From Diphasiastrum complanatum (lineage: Eukaryota > Streptophyta > Lycopodiopsida > Lycopodiales > Lycopodiaceae), in contig CM055099.1 in assembly GCA_029204225.1 (NCBI GenBank), positions 65,747,852 through 65,811,851 on the forward strand: 64,000 nucleotides of DNA. The letters are read 5' to 3'. The notes under the pieces are model-generated. The model searched no databases. It had not been told where the DNA came from and was given only the letters and a program-made list of their open reading frames with translations. Positions within the stretch are counted from its first letter, which is position 1. Every line of letters begins with the position of its first letter. The position numbers were made by a program, and so were the translations under genes. Shown in pieces: positions 1 to 12,480 of this stretch.

Positions 1-60
1 GATGTAAAAAACATAAGACCCCTATATCTAACATAGATAATCTTTTTCAATTCTTCACGT

Positions 61-827
61 GTTGTAGATAGATGCTCACTTTCAAGATCTATAAATTATG
101 TAAGGTTCTCACAACAGCCTTTCTCACAATTCTTCAATTAGCTCTAAACACTTGAGAAGCCATACCAATCTGGCACAGATTGTCCCAAATGTCAATGTGC
201 CTTTTAAGATCATATTCTAGATGCCAACAATCTTCTTAATAAAGCATTTACCTCTAAAAAAAATCTAAATTCAATGAACTTGCATTTTTTATGGACGACA
301 CGAAAGAGGAACATACTCCAATGAATGGTGCAATGGAGTATATTTGGTCCATATTTGCATCCATTGAGTCGTGCAAAATTTGATTATCCATTCGAACGGG
401 ACATTATTTCATCTTCACAACAAATTTAAGTGAAAATGAACAAGTATCACGCTTTCTTGGACATAGCATGGAATCGTCCACACCCACTCACAAACAACCT
501 TCTTCAAGCCACTTTTTCAATTCTTATGCAATGTGCCTATCATCGAGTCCTCAACTGGCTAGAGAGTTCATCCTTGATTGTCTCCTTCTTTGCAATGATT
601 GGGAAGTTATAGTGTTGTGTTTTAGGTTCATCTACTACTTGACTCCATGGAAACCTTTGCTTGATGGGGTAGTATGCTAAATCAATGCACAACTCGAGAG
701 TCATTTCTATGTAATTTTCCAAAGCACGTGTACTTTATGAGGATCTAATGGTGATCTAACTTGGTCATAGTATTTCTAGGTTGAGGGTTGTGAAGCTTTA
801 CAACTATGCCTGAGTGTTTATAACTCA
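61..827. repeat. Segmental duplication copy 1, block 1
   Basis: This block is nearly identical by eye to 45683-46466, in the same orientation. Similarity begins abruptly at the word gttgtagatagatgctcac in both copies; bases 1-60 have no counterpart upstream of the second copy. Only small differences are seen, such as a 9-base insertion in the second copy. The short ORFs in it have no recognisable domain and are not conserved as frames. It ends at 827, where copy 1 holds about 2.2 kb that copy 2 lacks. Confidence 0.8.
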
Positions 828-830
828 CAC

Positions 831-1980
831 ACAATTTAAGCTATCATGGTAGATAATTCAAGAATATTCAAATAAATTGGTTTTCTACTGATGGCTTTCT
901 CTTTCAAAATAATCTATGATGCATACTGAGGGGATTGCATATTTTTTCAAAAAGGAATAAGGCTGTTTGTGACTCGGCCAAAAACATTTGACAATAAACA
1001 ACTTATGTGTGGTTTGGTCTTTAGGAGCATCAGTAGCTGCAACATAAACCTATTGGTTCTTTCTTGCAAGAATCATGAAGTCCTTAATTTCATGTCCTTT
1101 CTTTTCGCAGTACCTACATAAGAGTTTGGCATGTTGATGCTTTGACTTATCCTACTGAGGCGGATGTTGTATTTTGAGATTTGAGAAAGTATGATGAGTA
1201 GTTTTTTTTATGGAATGTTATTTTTTTTTTCGAATGTAGTGCAACAATTCTACCTAATGTAGAGACATCAATAGAATTCCTTTGAAGTTTATCTCAACGA
1301 AGAATTGATGTGACTTTTTGATGGTTCGAGATCACATTAAGAGATGGTCGTAAGAATAAGACTCCCAAGGAGAGCCATAGCACCATCGTTGTTTGCAATA
1401 TGAGATCCTACAATAATGAATTGATGAAGAATTGATCAAATGTGATCAACATGATTAAGTAGACTAACATCTTGTATGAGAAAATTTTCTTTCTCAAGTA
1501 TAGATGAGTAGTTACATCTTCGGTCTAATACATATTGATGAGAGCATCTCAAGCTTGTTTTGATTCTTTGTAGTTGTTGATATGTGATATGTGTGAATCC
1601 TTAAGATTCATGGATAGCAATACAAGTGCTCTGCTATCTCTGGATTTCCATTTGAAAATGAGCTATGAATCTTATTGTAGGAATATGGTAGATCCATCAC
1701 CTATATTCCATAAATCTCTTTTCAGTAGTATCATCTTCATATGATACTTCCACATATGGGAGTCGTCGCCATTGAATCTCTCAATAAGGCAAATAGAAGA
1801 TGTTTGTTCCATGTATCTTGTTAAATGCTAGAAATGTTGTCACAATCAACACATTATCTTTGATACCATTGTTGGTAAAAGGTAAAGAGACACAAGGATT
1901 TGACAGAAAAATTTGACAAAATTTCAAATTTTTTTGTTGTTCAGTGTGTGCATTGTGGAAGACTCTGATAATGAGCAATC
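831..1980 (-). pseudogene. Decayed copia gag remnant
   Basis: Conceptual minus-strand translation in broken frames gives copia gag-like text. A stretch near 1540-1700 reads like the UBN2/gag region. A zinc-knuckle-like motif (C-x2-C-x4-H, last cysteine lost) lies around 1085-1125. At about 1962-1974 the plus strand reads actctgataatga, a degraded form of the initiator-tRNA primer-binding site on the minus strand, which is where a 5' leader would begin. Many stops and frameshifts make it non-functional. It lies only in copy 1 of the segmental duplication. Confidence 0.55.
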
Positions 1981-2099
1981 AATTTTGTCTAGAAATATGG
2001 ATCATTTTTCACAACGGAACCTACACTAGATTGAGTCAGAAGGTGTCAAGGACAACCATAGTGTCAAAAATATTGAGGTGTCTAAGATAGCCATGTACA

Positions 2100-2948
2100 C
2101 TAGTATGAGAATTGGTATTCAATTCACAACATTAAAAGATAGCATCACAATAAAAGTAGAAACAACATCAACCATTCACAAAGGATACAACCACATTTAA
2201 TGAAAACGTACAATATATTAAAATATGCATGAATGAACAAAACGATTCTTGTAAGTAAATCTACTTTAAGCAATGTACAAGCCTAGAAAGAATAGTATGA
2301 GGACTGATCAACAATGTGCTAGGCATCAATGTAAAAACATATGAATCTCATCATCGTCCTATCTACTATTTATATGCAATTTATTGATCTAGATTAGCAA
2401 TTTAGGATCACACAATCAAGAGCAATCAAAATCAATGATCAAACAAGTAAATTCGACCCCACACGTGTGTGGTATGGCCTCCAGTACGGCCTGATATATG
2501 AGAATGAGCGTGATCAAGTTTAGTTTACTAAGAAATCATAAAATCACAAGACAATGTGAGAAAAATTCGACCACTTTGCTCTCAAATCTCTATCTTGCAT
2601 CTATGGAATGATAGATTGATTGTACAATAGGGCTCTTCTCCTTTGAGGTTAGGTGAAAATTCAGCATGTTTCAAGGAGACTAATTGACATTTTTTGCCGT
2701 AATATGTCAATCTTACCTAACCCTAGAGTTATGCCAATTTGATGATTAGGTTACTCATCTACCTCCATGATTTGAGGAGTTTGATCCTAAATTCTAGGAA
2801 ATTTGACCAAACAACCTAACTCTTATGATTAGGTCCTAACTACCCTAGGCCTATTCTCACACATGTGAATATGCTCGCATACATGTGGATTTAAAAAATG
2901 TGTAGTAATCTATGTGTTTATCAAGCATAACATTTGCAAATTCTCACA
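2100..2948 (-). repeat. Copia LTR remnant (3' LTR of a minus-strand element)
   Basis: The right edge is ttctcaca at 2941-2948, followed by a pyrimidine-rich stretch that is a polypurine tract on the minus strand (2949-2965). This matches the LTR/PPT layout of the intact elements in the window. A TATAAATAG-type box on the minus strand lies near 2364-2372, and a CACACGTGTG palindrome at 2460-2469, also seen in the other LTRs. The left edge is not certain. Confidence 0.5.
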
Positions 2949-3027
2949 CTCCTCCTTAAATTTAGTTTGATAAATTATGGTACATCTATCTACAACTCCA
3001 AGAGTTGATATTTGCATGATGAATGAA

Positions 3028-3830
3028 TACTTTTTGGGATAGATTCCAGCTACAAACAAGGAACCTACGAGATTCCTATAGAGATGATGTCCATGAAGGA
3101 TCTTTTCTCATCTCTTAAAGGATCCCTTACAAGATGTTCCATTGATGTGTATTCATACATGCATAGATCCATATGAGATTTTCTTAGAAATGAAGTAGCA
3201 AGATGAAATCAATAAATCCAGCAAGAAAAGTGGAGCTCAATCTACTTCAATATTCAAAATAGATTAAGATGGCCAACATCTAGGATTTTGCACTTTCTTG
3301 ATGTTTACTTCAATGTAGCACACCTCAAAGCTATGCATCATGCCAAGCTTTTCTGTACACTTGATGATATATCAATTGAGCTTATAAGTGCATGAGGAAT
3401 GTTGCCAAATTCAAATTGCCTTGTTTATCCATATAATTGAGCCTTGATGTCTCCATGTTGTTGTTGTTGTTGTTGTTGTTTGAAGAATTTCTTGGAGTCC
3501 TCGGGTCTTGAGCTTTTTTCACCTATTGACATGACTCCAAGCCATCAATGATTTGAATTGGTTGATGATCCACACATGCTTCTTCAAACTTATAGTTCTT
3601 ACCTTTATAGAAAACTACATCTCTACTAATTACAACTCTCTTAGTAGAGAAAATGTAAATCCAATAAGCTTTCCTTGAAGAGCAATATCTTGTCAAAATT
3701 TTTAACATTGATGTAGGATTTTCTTCGGTCCTTACATTGGAATGATCATGCACAAAGCATGTGGACTCAAATATGTCCAAAGAAAACATACTAAATGATG
3801 GTTTATCATTTATGACACAATTAATCAAAC
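3028..3830 (-). pseudogene. Copia pol remnant (RT/RNase H and integrase end)
   Basis: An open stretch at 3523-3828 (minus) encodes about 100 residues like the C-terminal end of copia integrase and the linker that follows, including the sequence VVISRDVVF typical of that position. Further along the minus strand, around 3030-3160, broken frames give text resembling the RT/RNase H segment (ERSF-x-DITLYRKLIG in intact elements). With the PPT and LTR to its left it forms the 3' half of an internally deleted element. A (TTG)n run sits at 3459-3482. The same remnant recurs at 46467-47265. Confidence 0.55.
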
Positions 3831-5221
<1,391 letters not shown>

Positions 5222-7407
5222 CTAGAATGGGTTTTCAGGAGTTCTTATCTGTGTTTTATCCATGAAGAGCTCGATATTTGGGTTATTGATGAAACAAATA
5301 TCATCAATGTATCTGAATGAATGTATAAAGTCACTCATATAAGAGGTGAGGCCTAGTTTGGCTAGTCTCTTTATAAATTGTGCTTCAAAGAAGGATAAAT
5401 ACCAATTACACCATGTGGGTGAACACAAAACACCCATAGATATACCATGTACCTGTCTCCAGGTTTTGTTCCCTAGTTTGACGATGCAGTTACCAATCAA
5501 GAGATCATTCCATTGATAGAGTAGATTTATATCAAGAGTGTACCATTCGAGTGATTGTTTTTAATCCCATGACCCTTTGAATACTTCCGTATGTGATTCC
5601 ATTTGTAATACAGTAAATCATGTTTGGAATGTTTGAAAGCATATTTTATTGTCTTTTTCGTGACAATTTGCAGTCCTTCCGGACCATCTAGAGGTATATT
5701 CTTGTTAACATTTTGAAATATCTGCAACCCATATATTGGTAATCAATGAAGGTATATTTAGATAGAAATCCATAGATGACTCACATTGCCAATGTAAAAT
5801 TGTATCCACTCTTAGGATACTCTTGTATGTATTTGCCTTAAGGCCTGCACCTTACATGAGGAACAGTGACAGCATACCAAGAGCTCTTGTGAGAAATTTG
5901 GAAGGTCTGGTAAAGCAGCAATCATGAGCATTGGTAATCCATCTAAATGAATCCTTGTGGGATTTATAGGTGCAGAGTATGTATGATAGAGAATTATTTC
6001 CCAAGCAAATTTTTGGTAGAGACTTAATAGTAATGTCCATTATATATGATAAGGAATCCTCGACAGAATTAGATTGTTCATTGGGAAAAGGAGTAAAGTC
6101 TGGACTGTTGAGTCTTTGTATAGCCATTTTCTGTGCAAAGAATTTACACATAAAACAGGGGTTGTGTTGTGCTTTATCGATACCATTTATGTAGAGAAAG
6201 TTGGTAAGCCATTGTAGTTCATCCTTGGCAATCCTATATTGAGAACGAGTATTTCCATGAAGCCATTTACCCTTTCTAATATAGCCCAGTGCGATGTCTT
6301 TAAAAAAACTAGCATGCTCCTTTTTTGTAATTTCATCTAAGTATGCATAAGAAGGTAAAAGTTCCATAAGTTTACACCATTCATCATAAAGTTCCGAAGC
6401 AACTTCGTTTACTTTAGCTTGTCTTAATGTAATGTGATTTAGACCTTTTTCTAATGATTTTCGTAAGAACGAACTTTTGACAATATTACAATCTGTGCAT
6501 ATGACATGACCAGATTTTTCCAAGATAAAATTTTTGACACGCTTAAAAGTAAGACAATGACAGGAATGTATCAAATTCGCAAAAAATTCACATTTTATAC
6601 TTGGTAGGTATGACCATCCAAAGGTGATATCATGAAAGACTTTGTCTACAATACCAAAATGTCTACGGAAAACATGAGCGTAAAAGTGCTTCACATGGAT
6701 AGTTTCAAAAACTCTATTACGGTAACATAAATGCAAAAAAAGTCTCCTTGTGTCGCTGCTAGTGGAAAACTGGAGACGGCCGGTCGCTGAAGTACTGATT
6801 TCCCTTCTAACTATCCCTTCTTTGTCCTGCACATCGATTTAGGATCTGTAAAAATTCAATTTCTTGACTGCTAGATCAGATCATCTTTGGTGCCACTACT
6901 TTGTCCTTCCTTTCCTTTGAAATTTGAAAAACGCTTTTTCTTTCCCGTTCCTGATCCAAAAATGACTGAGTTCAAATTTTTAAGATTGAAAGAGCCAGTT
7001 CTTTTGTTGGAGTTCTGGAAGTACTTATCTTGGAGGGTAGAAAAGCTAGGTCATTTTAGAAGGCGTTCTATTTCTCGGATACTTTCGGCGTCTCCCAAAG
7101 GTGCAAGAAGTTTGGCAAAGGAATCTTTTGCGAGTTCGATGAAAGCATCAATCATGTGCTGGCAGATAAATAGAAAGGTCAGGTGCGATTTCAGTACATC
7201 CCTAGCAGGTTTATGTAACCACATGAAGAATGCATTCAATTGGTTTTGGAGGGAAGCACAAGGAAAGAACTTGGCTAGGTTATTCATCATGAACCAGATA
7301 GCATGGTCAAACCAAATGATGGAAGAGCTATTTTTGCATTTTTCACCACATCTACATTTGAAAAAAGGTCTTTTCCAATTCCAAATTCTGGCTTGGTGTA
7401 GATTCAT
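5222..7407 (-). pseudogene. Penelope-like reverse transcriptase, decayed (copy 1)
   Basis: Reading 7407 to 5222 on the minus strand: a cysteine-rich start (FKCRCGEKCKN); a 326-codon frame at 5852-6832 with CHC and C-x2-C cysteines, a segment of the form HV-x-C-x-D-x-NIV-x5-LRKSLEKG, and an RT2-like stretch (HKDSFRWITNAHDC); then RT motif A as DISKC near 5715, motif B as QVHGISMGVLCSPTWCNWYL and motif C as FRYIDDI in frames 5527-5727 and 5222-5500. The motif order and GISMG/YIDD style suit Penelope-like RTs better than copia, gypsy or LINE. No GIY-YIG nuclease was recognised. Several frameshifts and stops make it inactive, although the YIDD residues survive. Family placement is inference; a divergent RT of another clade is the main alternative. 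Confidence 0.6.
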
Positions 7408-7672
7408 TCTATTGAAGCCAGTCTTAAAGTGACCTCTAATTCTGGCCTAGGTTTGCTCAGAGGGGTAGGGAGAGGGTTCGAATTTGTTCATATGAATAAT
7501 GGTGTCGAAAGAAACAGGATTCTCAAGCGAAGGATTTTTATGCAGGGCGAAAAACTTGCAGACTTGTATTTCTTTTTTTTGTCAAATGAGTCATCATGAT
7601 CCAATGATCGATAGGGATGGGTACAAGGAAATTGACAGAAGGAAGACTCCAAAGTTTATATGACGTGAGAGT
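7408..7672. other. No gene seen
   Basis: No recognisable coding content. The segmental duplication ends at about 7208, and the cysteine-rich gene fragment begins near 7673. The stretch between is unassigned. Confidence 0.4.
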
Positions 7673-7876
7673 GGACGCATGTTTTTTAGAGGAGCAATGC
7701 ATGCAAGGATGCAACATCTCAAGGGAAAATCATACATACGTTGATAGACGTCTAGTTGTGCATGGAAACATTACTACTTATATAAATAGTTCCATTGCCC
7801 ACCCTTTACTGACAAATTGTGATTTTGAGGAACACACCAATGGAAAACAAGAATATTGCATTAGGAATGTAAAGGG
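7673..7876 (+). pseudogene. Cysteine-rich gene fragment, 5' piece (copy i), split by element A
   Basis: It encodes a segment starting ACFLEEQCMQGCNISR and running to the residues VKG, where element A is inserted. The reading continues at 14308. Homology with the other copies (16440-16844 and 26959-27370, minus) begins near 7673, so the copy is truncated at its 5' side. It is dense in cysteines and N-x-S/T sequons, which suggests a secreted or extracellular protein. The family was not recognised. Confidence 0.6.
7872..7876. repeat. Target-site duplication of element A (left)
   Basis: AAGGG lies directly before TGTGAAAA; the same five bases follow the right LTR at 14308-14312. Confidence 0.9.
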
Positions 7877-8531
7877 TGTGAAAAATACAGATCCTAAGTG
7901 GATCTAAACTCCAAGATCATTGGCTTGAATGCTTGCACTCCAAACTACATAAGCTAGGAATTGGCAACACATTCTATGCTACCTAGAATGCAAAGAACTT
8001 GATCAAAAAGCATTTATCACAAATGGAAACTTCCATAAACATCAAGTGCGGCCCAAAATAGCATTATACAGTCCATAATACATCAGCCTACCACTTTTGG
8101 AAAGCACCTAAGATCATACACAATAGCTTGAAGACAATACACACAACAATGCTCTCAATGGAGGAAGAAACAATGACAATGATCTATTGATCTCAATGAA
8201 GCATACAAAAGGTTTCTCCAACCTGTTCTCCACGACTTCCCTACTATTTATGGATGAGGAAGATGACTCTCTCTCCTCTCTCTAGAAGGTACTTTACCCT
8301 AGATATTCCCTATATAGGAAAAATAGCTAAAAATGGCTTATATGACCAAAATACATCAAAATGGTCTCATTTTGAAGGGTATTAAGTTTGACACTTCATC
8401 ATACTGAAAAAATACAGTAAATAAAAACATTGTGGCCTGGTTCACACGTGTGAAACTCCAGAACCAAAACTATTTACAATTTTAGCCAATTTAGGCCTCA
8501 AACTAGCTAGGAAATGTTGACAATTTTCACA
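7877..8531 (-). repeat. 3' LTR of element A
   Basis: 655 bp with termini TGTGAAAA and TTTTCACA. It contains the perfect 14-base palindrome TTCACACGTGTGAA at 8441-8454 and a TATA-like CCATAAATAG (minus) at 8244-8253. The stop codon of the polyprotein (8527-8529) lies inside this LTR. Confidence 0.93.
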
Positions 8532-11500
8532 CTCCCTCTTCAACATTGGATGCTAGTTTCAACATAGTCTTTGAGCACATTCCAAGATTAGATCTATGCA
8601 TTAAATATAGGTCCTTTCCCAATGGTTTGGTGAAGATATCAGCCACACACTCCTTTGAAGAGACATGTTGAAGCTCCACCTCTTTGGCAATGACTTGATC
8701 TCTCACAAAATGGTGAGCAATCTCAATGTGCTTGCTCCTTGCATGAAAAACAGGATTGCTTGCCAAGCTTTGGGCTGAAAGGTTATCACAAAGTATGATT
8801 GGAGTCTTCTCTGGTTCCAGCAAGTGAAGATCCAATAACATCCTCTTGATCCAAAGAATCTCCTTGGTGCATGTTGTTAATGCCTTGTACTCGGCTTCGG
8901 TGGAAGATAGAGAGATAGTTGGTTGCTTCTTTGATAGCCATGAGACCACTCCATCTCCAAGATAGATTGCAAAGGCACTTGTTGACTTCCTATCCATTTG
9001 ATCACCTGCAAAATCTGAATCTGAAAATCCACAAAGGTTAGGTGTAGTACCTCCATACAAGATGCCAAAATCTCTAGATCCCGAGATGTATCTAAGTACT
9101 CTCTTTCCTAGCTTCCAATGAGCCTCACTAGGATCTTGCATAAATTGACTTAGTTTACCAACCACAAAGCTTAGATCAGGTCTTGTGATGGTTAACCATA
9201 TAAGAGATCCTATTAGCTTTCTATAGAGAGTAATGTCCTTGAAGGATCTTTCATTACTTCTTGTAGTTAGCTTTACATTTGATTCCATAGGAGTAGAAAC
9301 AACTTTACAATCTTCCATATGAAACCTTTTTAGAATAGAGTTAACATACTTTTCTTGACATATGAATGTAGATTTAGAAGTTCTAATAATCTCTATTCCT
9401 AAGATATAATGAAGTTTACCAAGATCTTGAATTTCAAACTCTCTTTTGAGTGCCATCTTGATTTCATCTATATCTAGATTGTTACCACCACTTAAGATAA
9501 TGTCATCAACATAGATCAAAAGTAAAGTGATATCATTTTCATTCAATCTAAAGTAGAGAGAATGATCATACTCACTCATAACAAAGTTTTGAGAAAGTAA
9601 GAAGGAATTGAGCTTAGCATACCAACTCCTTGGTGCTTGCTTTAGCCCATACAAACTCTTTTGGAGATAGCACACATGATTAGGCTCATCATGTGAAACA
9701 TAGCCCTCGGGTTGCTCCATGTAAATATCTTCTTCAAGATCACCATTCAAGAAGGCATTAGTAACATCCATTTGCCACATATCCCAATCATAAAGAGTTG
9801 CAAGAGAGATTAGGATTCGAATAGTTACCATCTTTGCCACGGGTGCAAAGGTCTCATCATAGTCAATACCATATTCTTGAGCATACCCCTTTGCCACCAA
9901 CCTTGCCTTGTACTTGTTGATTGATCCATCTTGATTTGTCTTGATCTTGAAGATCCACTTACAACCAATTGCCTTCTTGTCCTTTGGAAGCTTTACCAAC
10001 CTCCATGTGTTGCTTTTGATGAGTGCTTGATGCTCATGATCCATGGCTTGGATCCATTCCTTCTTTTGAATTGCTTCACCTACACAAGTTGGTTCATCAA
10101 AAGAGGTAAGAAAAGCAAAGTTAGAGTTGTCCACCACTTGCTTTCCTTTTTCATCATAGGTTAGCCTTGATGGCTTAGCCCTTTGCCTTTGAGTCTTCCT
10201 TGAAGTTTGCTTTGGAGTGGCATCTCCATCTTCATCCAAGACATCTTGCACATCATGATGATTAGTAGGCACATCAACATCAACATCAACAACATTGGAA
10301 ACATTCTCTTCATGAAAGATGACATCCCTACTTATGACAACTTTCTTTGTAGAAGGAATGTACACTTTGTAAGCCTTGCTTACTTCACTATAGCCAACAA
10401 ACACACCCTTCTTTGATGAAGGATCTTCTTTAGTTCTATCATCAAGTGTGATATTGACAAAACATGTACATCCAAAGATCCTACAATGCTTGACACTCGG
10501 CCTTCTACCATAAAGAACCTCATGAGGAGTTTTACCATCCAAGGAAGCACTTGTCCATCTATTACATAGATAGTTAGCACATGCTAAAGCTTCCCCCCAA
10601 AAAGACTTAGCAAGATTAGCATGTAGTCTCATTGCCTTGGCACATTCACAAAGGGTTCTATTCTTCCTCTCGGCCACTCCATTCTGTTGTGGAGTCCTAG
10701 GACTAGACATCTCCCTCTTAATCCCATGTGCTATACAAAAGTCTTTGAACCTATTTGAGGTGTATTCCCCTCCATTATCAGATCTTAAGCATTTGATCTT
10801 TGTATTGAATTGGTTTTCCATTTCATTCTTGAACTTGACAAATGCAGCAAACACTTCATCCTTACTTTTAAGAAGATAGATCCAAGTATACCTACTAAAG
10901 TCATCAATGAAAGTTGCATACATCTTTGCCCCACCATTGCTAGTTGTACTAGAAGAATGAATATCAGAATGCACAAGTTGAAAAGCTTCTTTAGATCTAG
11001 AAGTAGATCTAGAATAAGCAAGTCTATGAGATTTGGACAAGGCACAATGTTCACAAACACTATTGTTTGCAACAAGACTTTTAGGGAGACCAAGAACAAG
11101 CTCTTTCTTTGCCATTACCTCCAAAGATTTGAAGTTGGGATGGCCCAACCTCTTGTGCCAAACTTCTTGGTTTGTCAATTGCTCCCTAGCCATACATCCT
11201 TCATGATTAGAGATCACACATGCATCAAGCTTGAAAAGTTTACCATGCCTCCTACCTTGAGCAATCAAGGATCCACATTTACTTATCAAACATGCATCTC
11301 CAATGAACTCCACATCAAGTCCTTTGTCAATCATTTGACTTACACTAAGCAAATTCTTAGTGATTGAAGGAATGTACAAAACATTTTCAAGATTTGCTTT
11401 CCTATTTGTTGAAAGGGAAATAGGAATAGTGCCTATGCCTTTGATGTCACATTGACCATCATTTGCAGTGTAGATGATGTTACCTTCTCCCTCATAAGAC

Positions 11501-12480
11501 AATAAGGATGTAAAGTATTCCTTATGTCTTGTCATGTGATATGAGGCTCCACTATCAATCCACCAAGGATCATTATCATCTATGTTGGCTAACAAATTTG
11601 AAGTCATAACAAGTGATTCACATGTGTTATGTTCTTCCTCATCTATTGTAAGATTTCCTTGCCTCTCTCCTTGCTCTCTTTTCTTCTTATAACATTCATT
11701 TGCAAAATGACCTTTTATCCCACAATAAAAGCACTTGAACTTTGACTTATTGTTCTTAGTAGAAGAGGAAGAGGAAGAGTGATCATCATGATCAAAGTTA
11801 CCACCTTTGGACCATTTCCCTTTGCCTTTACCTTTGCCCTTGAATTTGCCTTTTGTGAAGAAAGCCTCTTCACCTCCACCTTGCAAGGATGCACCATCAA
11901 GCTTTGATTGCAACCTATGTTCTTCAGCCAATAAGATTTCTTGCAAGTCAACCACACTTGGCAAGACTCTTTGAATGGCAAAACTTTGCACAAGGTTAGC
12001 ATGTTCATTTAGCAAACCATTCAACATAACTTGGACTATTTCACCATCTTTTATGTTCTCATCAATGCATGCTAAATCATCACTTAGGGACTTAACTCTC
12101 AAGATAAATGCATGAGCACTTTCACCCTCTCTTTGCCTACTAGAAAATATTTGTCTCCTTAGGGTCAATACCCTAGATGTGGACTTTGATTCAAAGAGCT
12201 TCTTTAAGGCATTCCATGCCTCACTTGCACTTTGACACTTTCCAACTTCCTTGAGAAGTTCATTTGTAACATTCATTTTAATGATATGAAGAGCCCTTTT
12301 GGCCTTCTTATCAAACCTTTGTTGCTCTTGAAGTGTGAGAGGTCTCTCTTCAATTTCTGCAACTATGTCCATGAGTTCATTCAACTCAAGTAAGGACTCC
12401 ATCCTCACTTTCCAAGTAGAGTAGTTTGATGAACTCAACCTTTCACTAGACTCTAGCATGATCCCACCATTGGAAGCCAT
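8527..12480 (-). CDS. Copia Gag-Pol polyprotein, element A
   Basis: A 1317-residue uninterrupted polyprotein, normal in length for Ty1/copia. In order: gag N-terminal domain (about 1-200); basic GKGK stretch; zinc knuckle CFYCGIKGHFANEC from residue 250; aspartic protease with DSGAS, D309; GAG-pre-integrase HHCC region; integrase with D506, D568 and E604 (35 residues between the last two, the canonical D-D-35-E spacing); reverse transcriptase with YVDD at 990-993; RNase H near the C-terminus. All key residues are present, so the element may be autonomous. The start Met is the first in frame, and its MASNGGIMLES context resembles the start in elements B and C. The last residues EEGV are encoded by the polypurine tract and the first bases of the 3' LTR. 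Confidence 0.95.
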   Translation of the reverse strand: MASNGGIMLESSERLSSSNYSTWKVRMESLLELNELMDIVAEIEERPLTLQEQQRFDKKAKRALHIIKMNVTNELLKEVGKCQSASEAWNALKKLFESKSTSRVLTLRRQIFSSRQREGESAHAFILRVKSLSDDLACIDENIKDGEIVQVMLNGLLNEHANLVQSFAIQRVLPSVVDLQEILLAEEHRLQSKLDGASLQGGGEEAFFTKGKFKGKGKGKGKWSKGGNFDHDDHSSSSSSTKNNKSKFKCFYCGIKGHFANECYKKKREQGERQGNLTIDEEEHNTCESLVMTSNLLANIDDNDPWWIDSGASYHMTRHKEYFTSLLSYEGEGNIIYTANDGQCDIKGIGTIPISLSTNRKANLENVLYIPSITKNLLSVSQMIDKGLDVEFIGDACLISKCGSLIAQGRRHGKLFKLDACVISNHEGCMAREQLTNQEVWHKRLGHPNFKSLEVMAKKELVLGLPKSLVANNSVCEHCALSKSHRLAYSRSTSRSKEAFQLVHSDIHSSSTTSNGGAKMYATFIDDFSRYTWIYLLKSKDEVFAAFVKFKNEMENQFNTKIKCLRSDNGGEYTSNRFKDFCIAHGIKREMSSPRTPQQNGVAERKNRTLCECAKAMRLHANLAKSFWGEALACANYLCNRWTSASLDGKTPHEVLYGRRPSVKHCRIFGCTCFVNITLDDRTKEDPSSKKGVFVGYSEVSKAYKVYIPSTKKVVISRDVIFHEENVSNVVDVDVDVPTNHHDVQDVLDEDGDATPKQTSRKTQRQRAKPSRLTYDEKGKQVVDNSNFAFLTSFDEPTCVGEAIQKKEWIQAMDHEHQALIKSNTWRLVKLPKDKKAIGCKWIFKIKTNQDGSINKYKARLVAKGYAQEYGIDYDETFAPVAKMVTIRILISLATLYDWDMWQMDVTNAFLNGDLEEDIYMEQPEGYVSHDEPNHVCYLQKSLYGLKQAPRSWYAKLNSFLLSQNFVMSEYDHSLYFRLNENDITLLLIYVDDIILSGGNNLDIDEIKMALKREFEIQDLGKLHYILGIEIIRTSKSTFICQEKYVNSILKRFHMEDCKVVSTPMESNVKLTTRSNERSFKDITLYRKLIGSLIWLTITRPDLSFVVGKLSQFMQDPSEAHWKLGKRVLRYISGSRDFGILYGGTTPNLCGFSDSDFAGDQMDRKSTSAFAIYLGDGVVSWLSKKQPTISLSSTEAEYKALTTCTKEILWIKRMLLDLHLLEPEKTPIILCDNLSAQSLASNPVFHARSKHIEIAHHFVRDQVIAKEVELQHVSSKECVADIFTKPLGKDLYLMHRSNLGMCSKTMLKLASNVEEGV
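8532..8541 (-). promoter_or_regulatory. Polypurine tract of element A
   Basis: The plus strand reads ctccctcttc next to the LTR, so the minus strand is GAAGAGGGAG. This is the expected plus-strand priming site immediately upstream of the 3' LTR, and it overlaps the last codons of the polyprotein. Confidence 0.85.

Noticed and set aside
5222-6832. Telomerase reverse transcriptase
   Set aside because: Motif spacing and the GISMG and YIDD contexts are not those of TERT, and two decayed copies in a repeat-rich duplication fit a mobile element.
9931-11367. Plus-strand frames of 60-185 codons inside element A, and similar frames inside B and C
   Set aside because: They are antisense shadows of the copia polyproteins, with no independent start context or domain.
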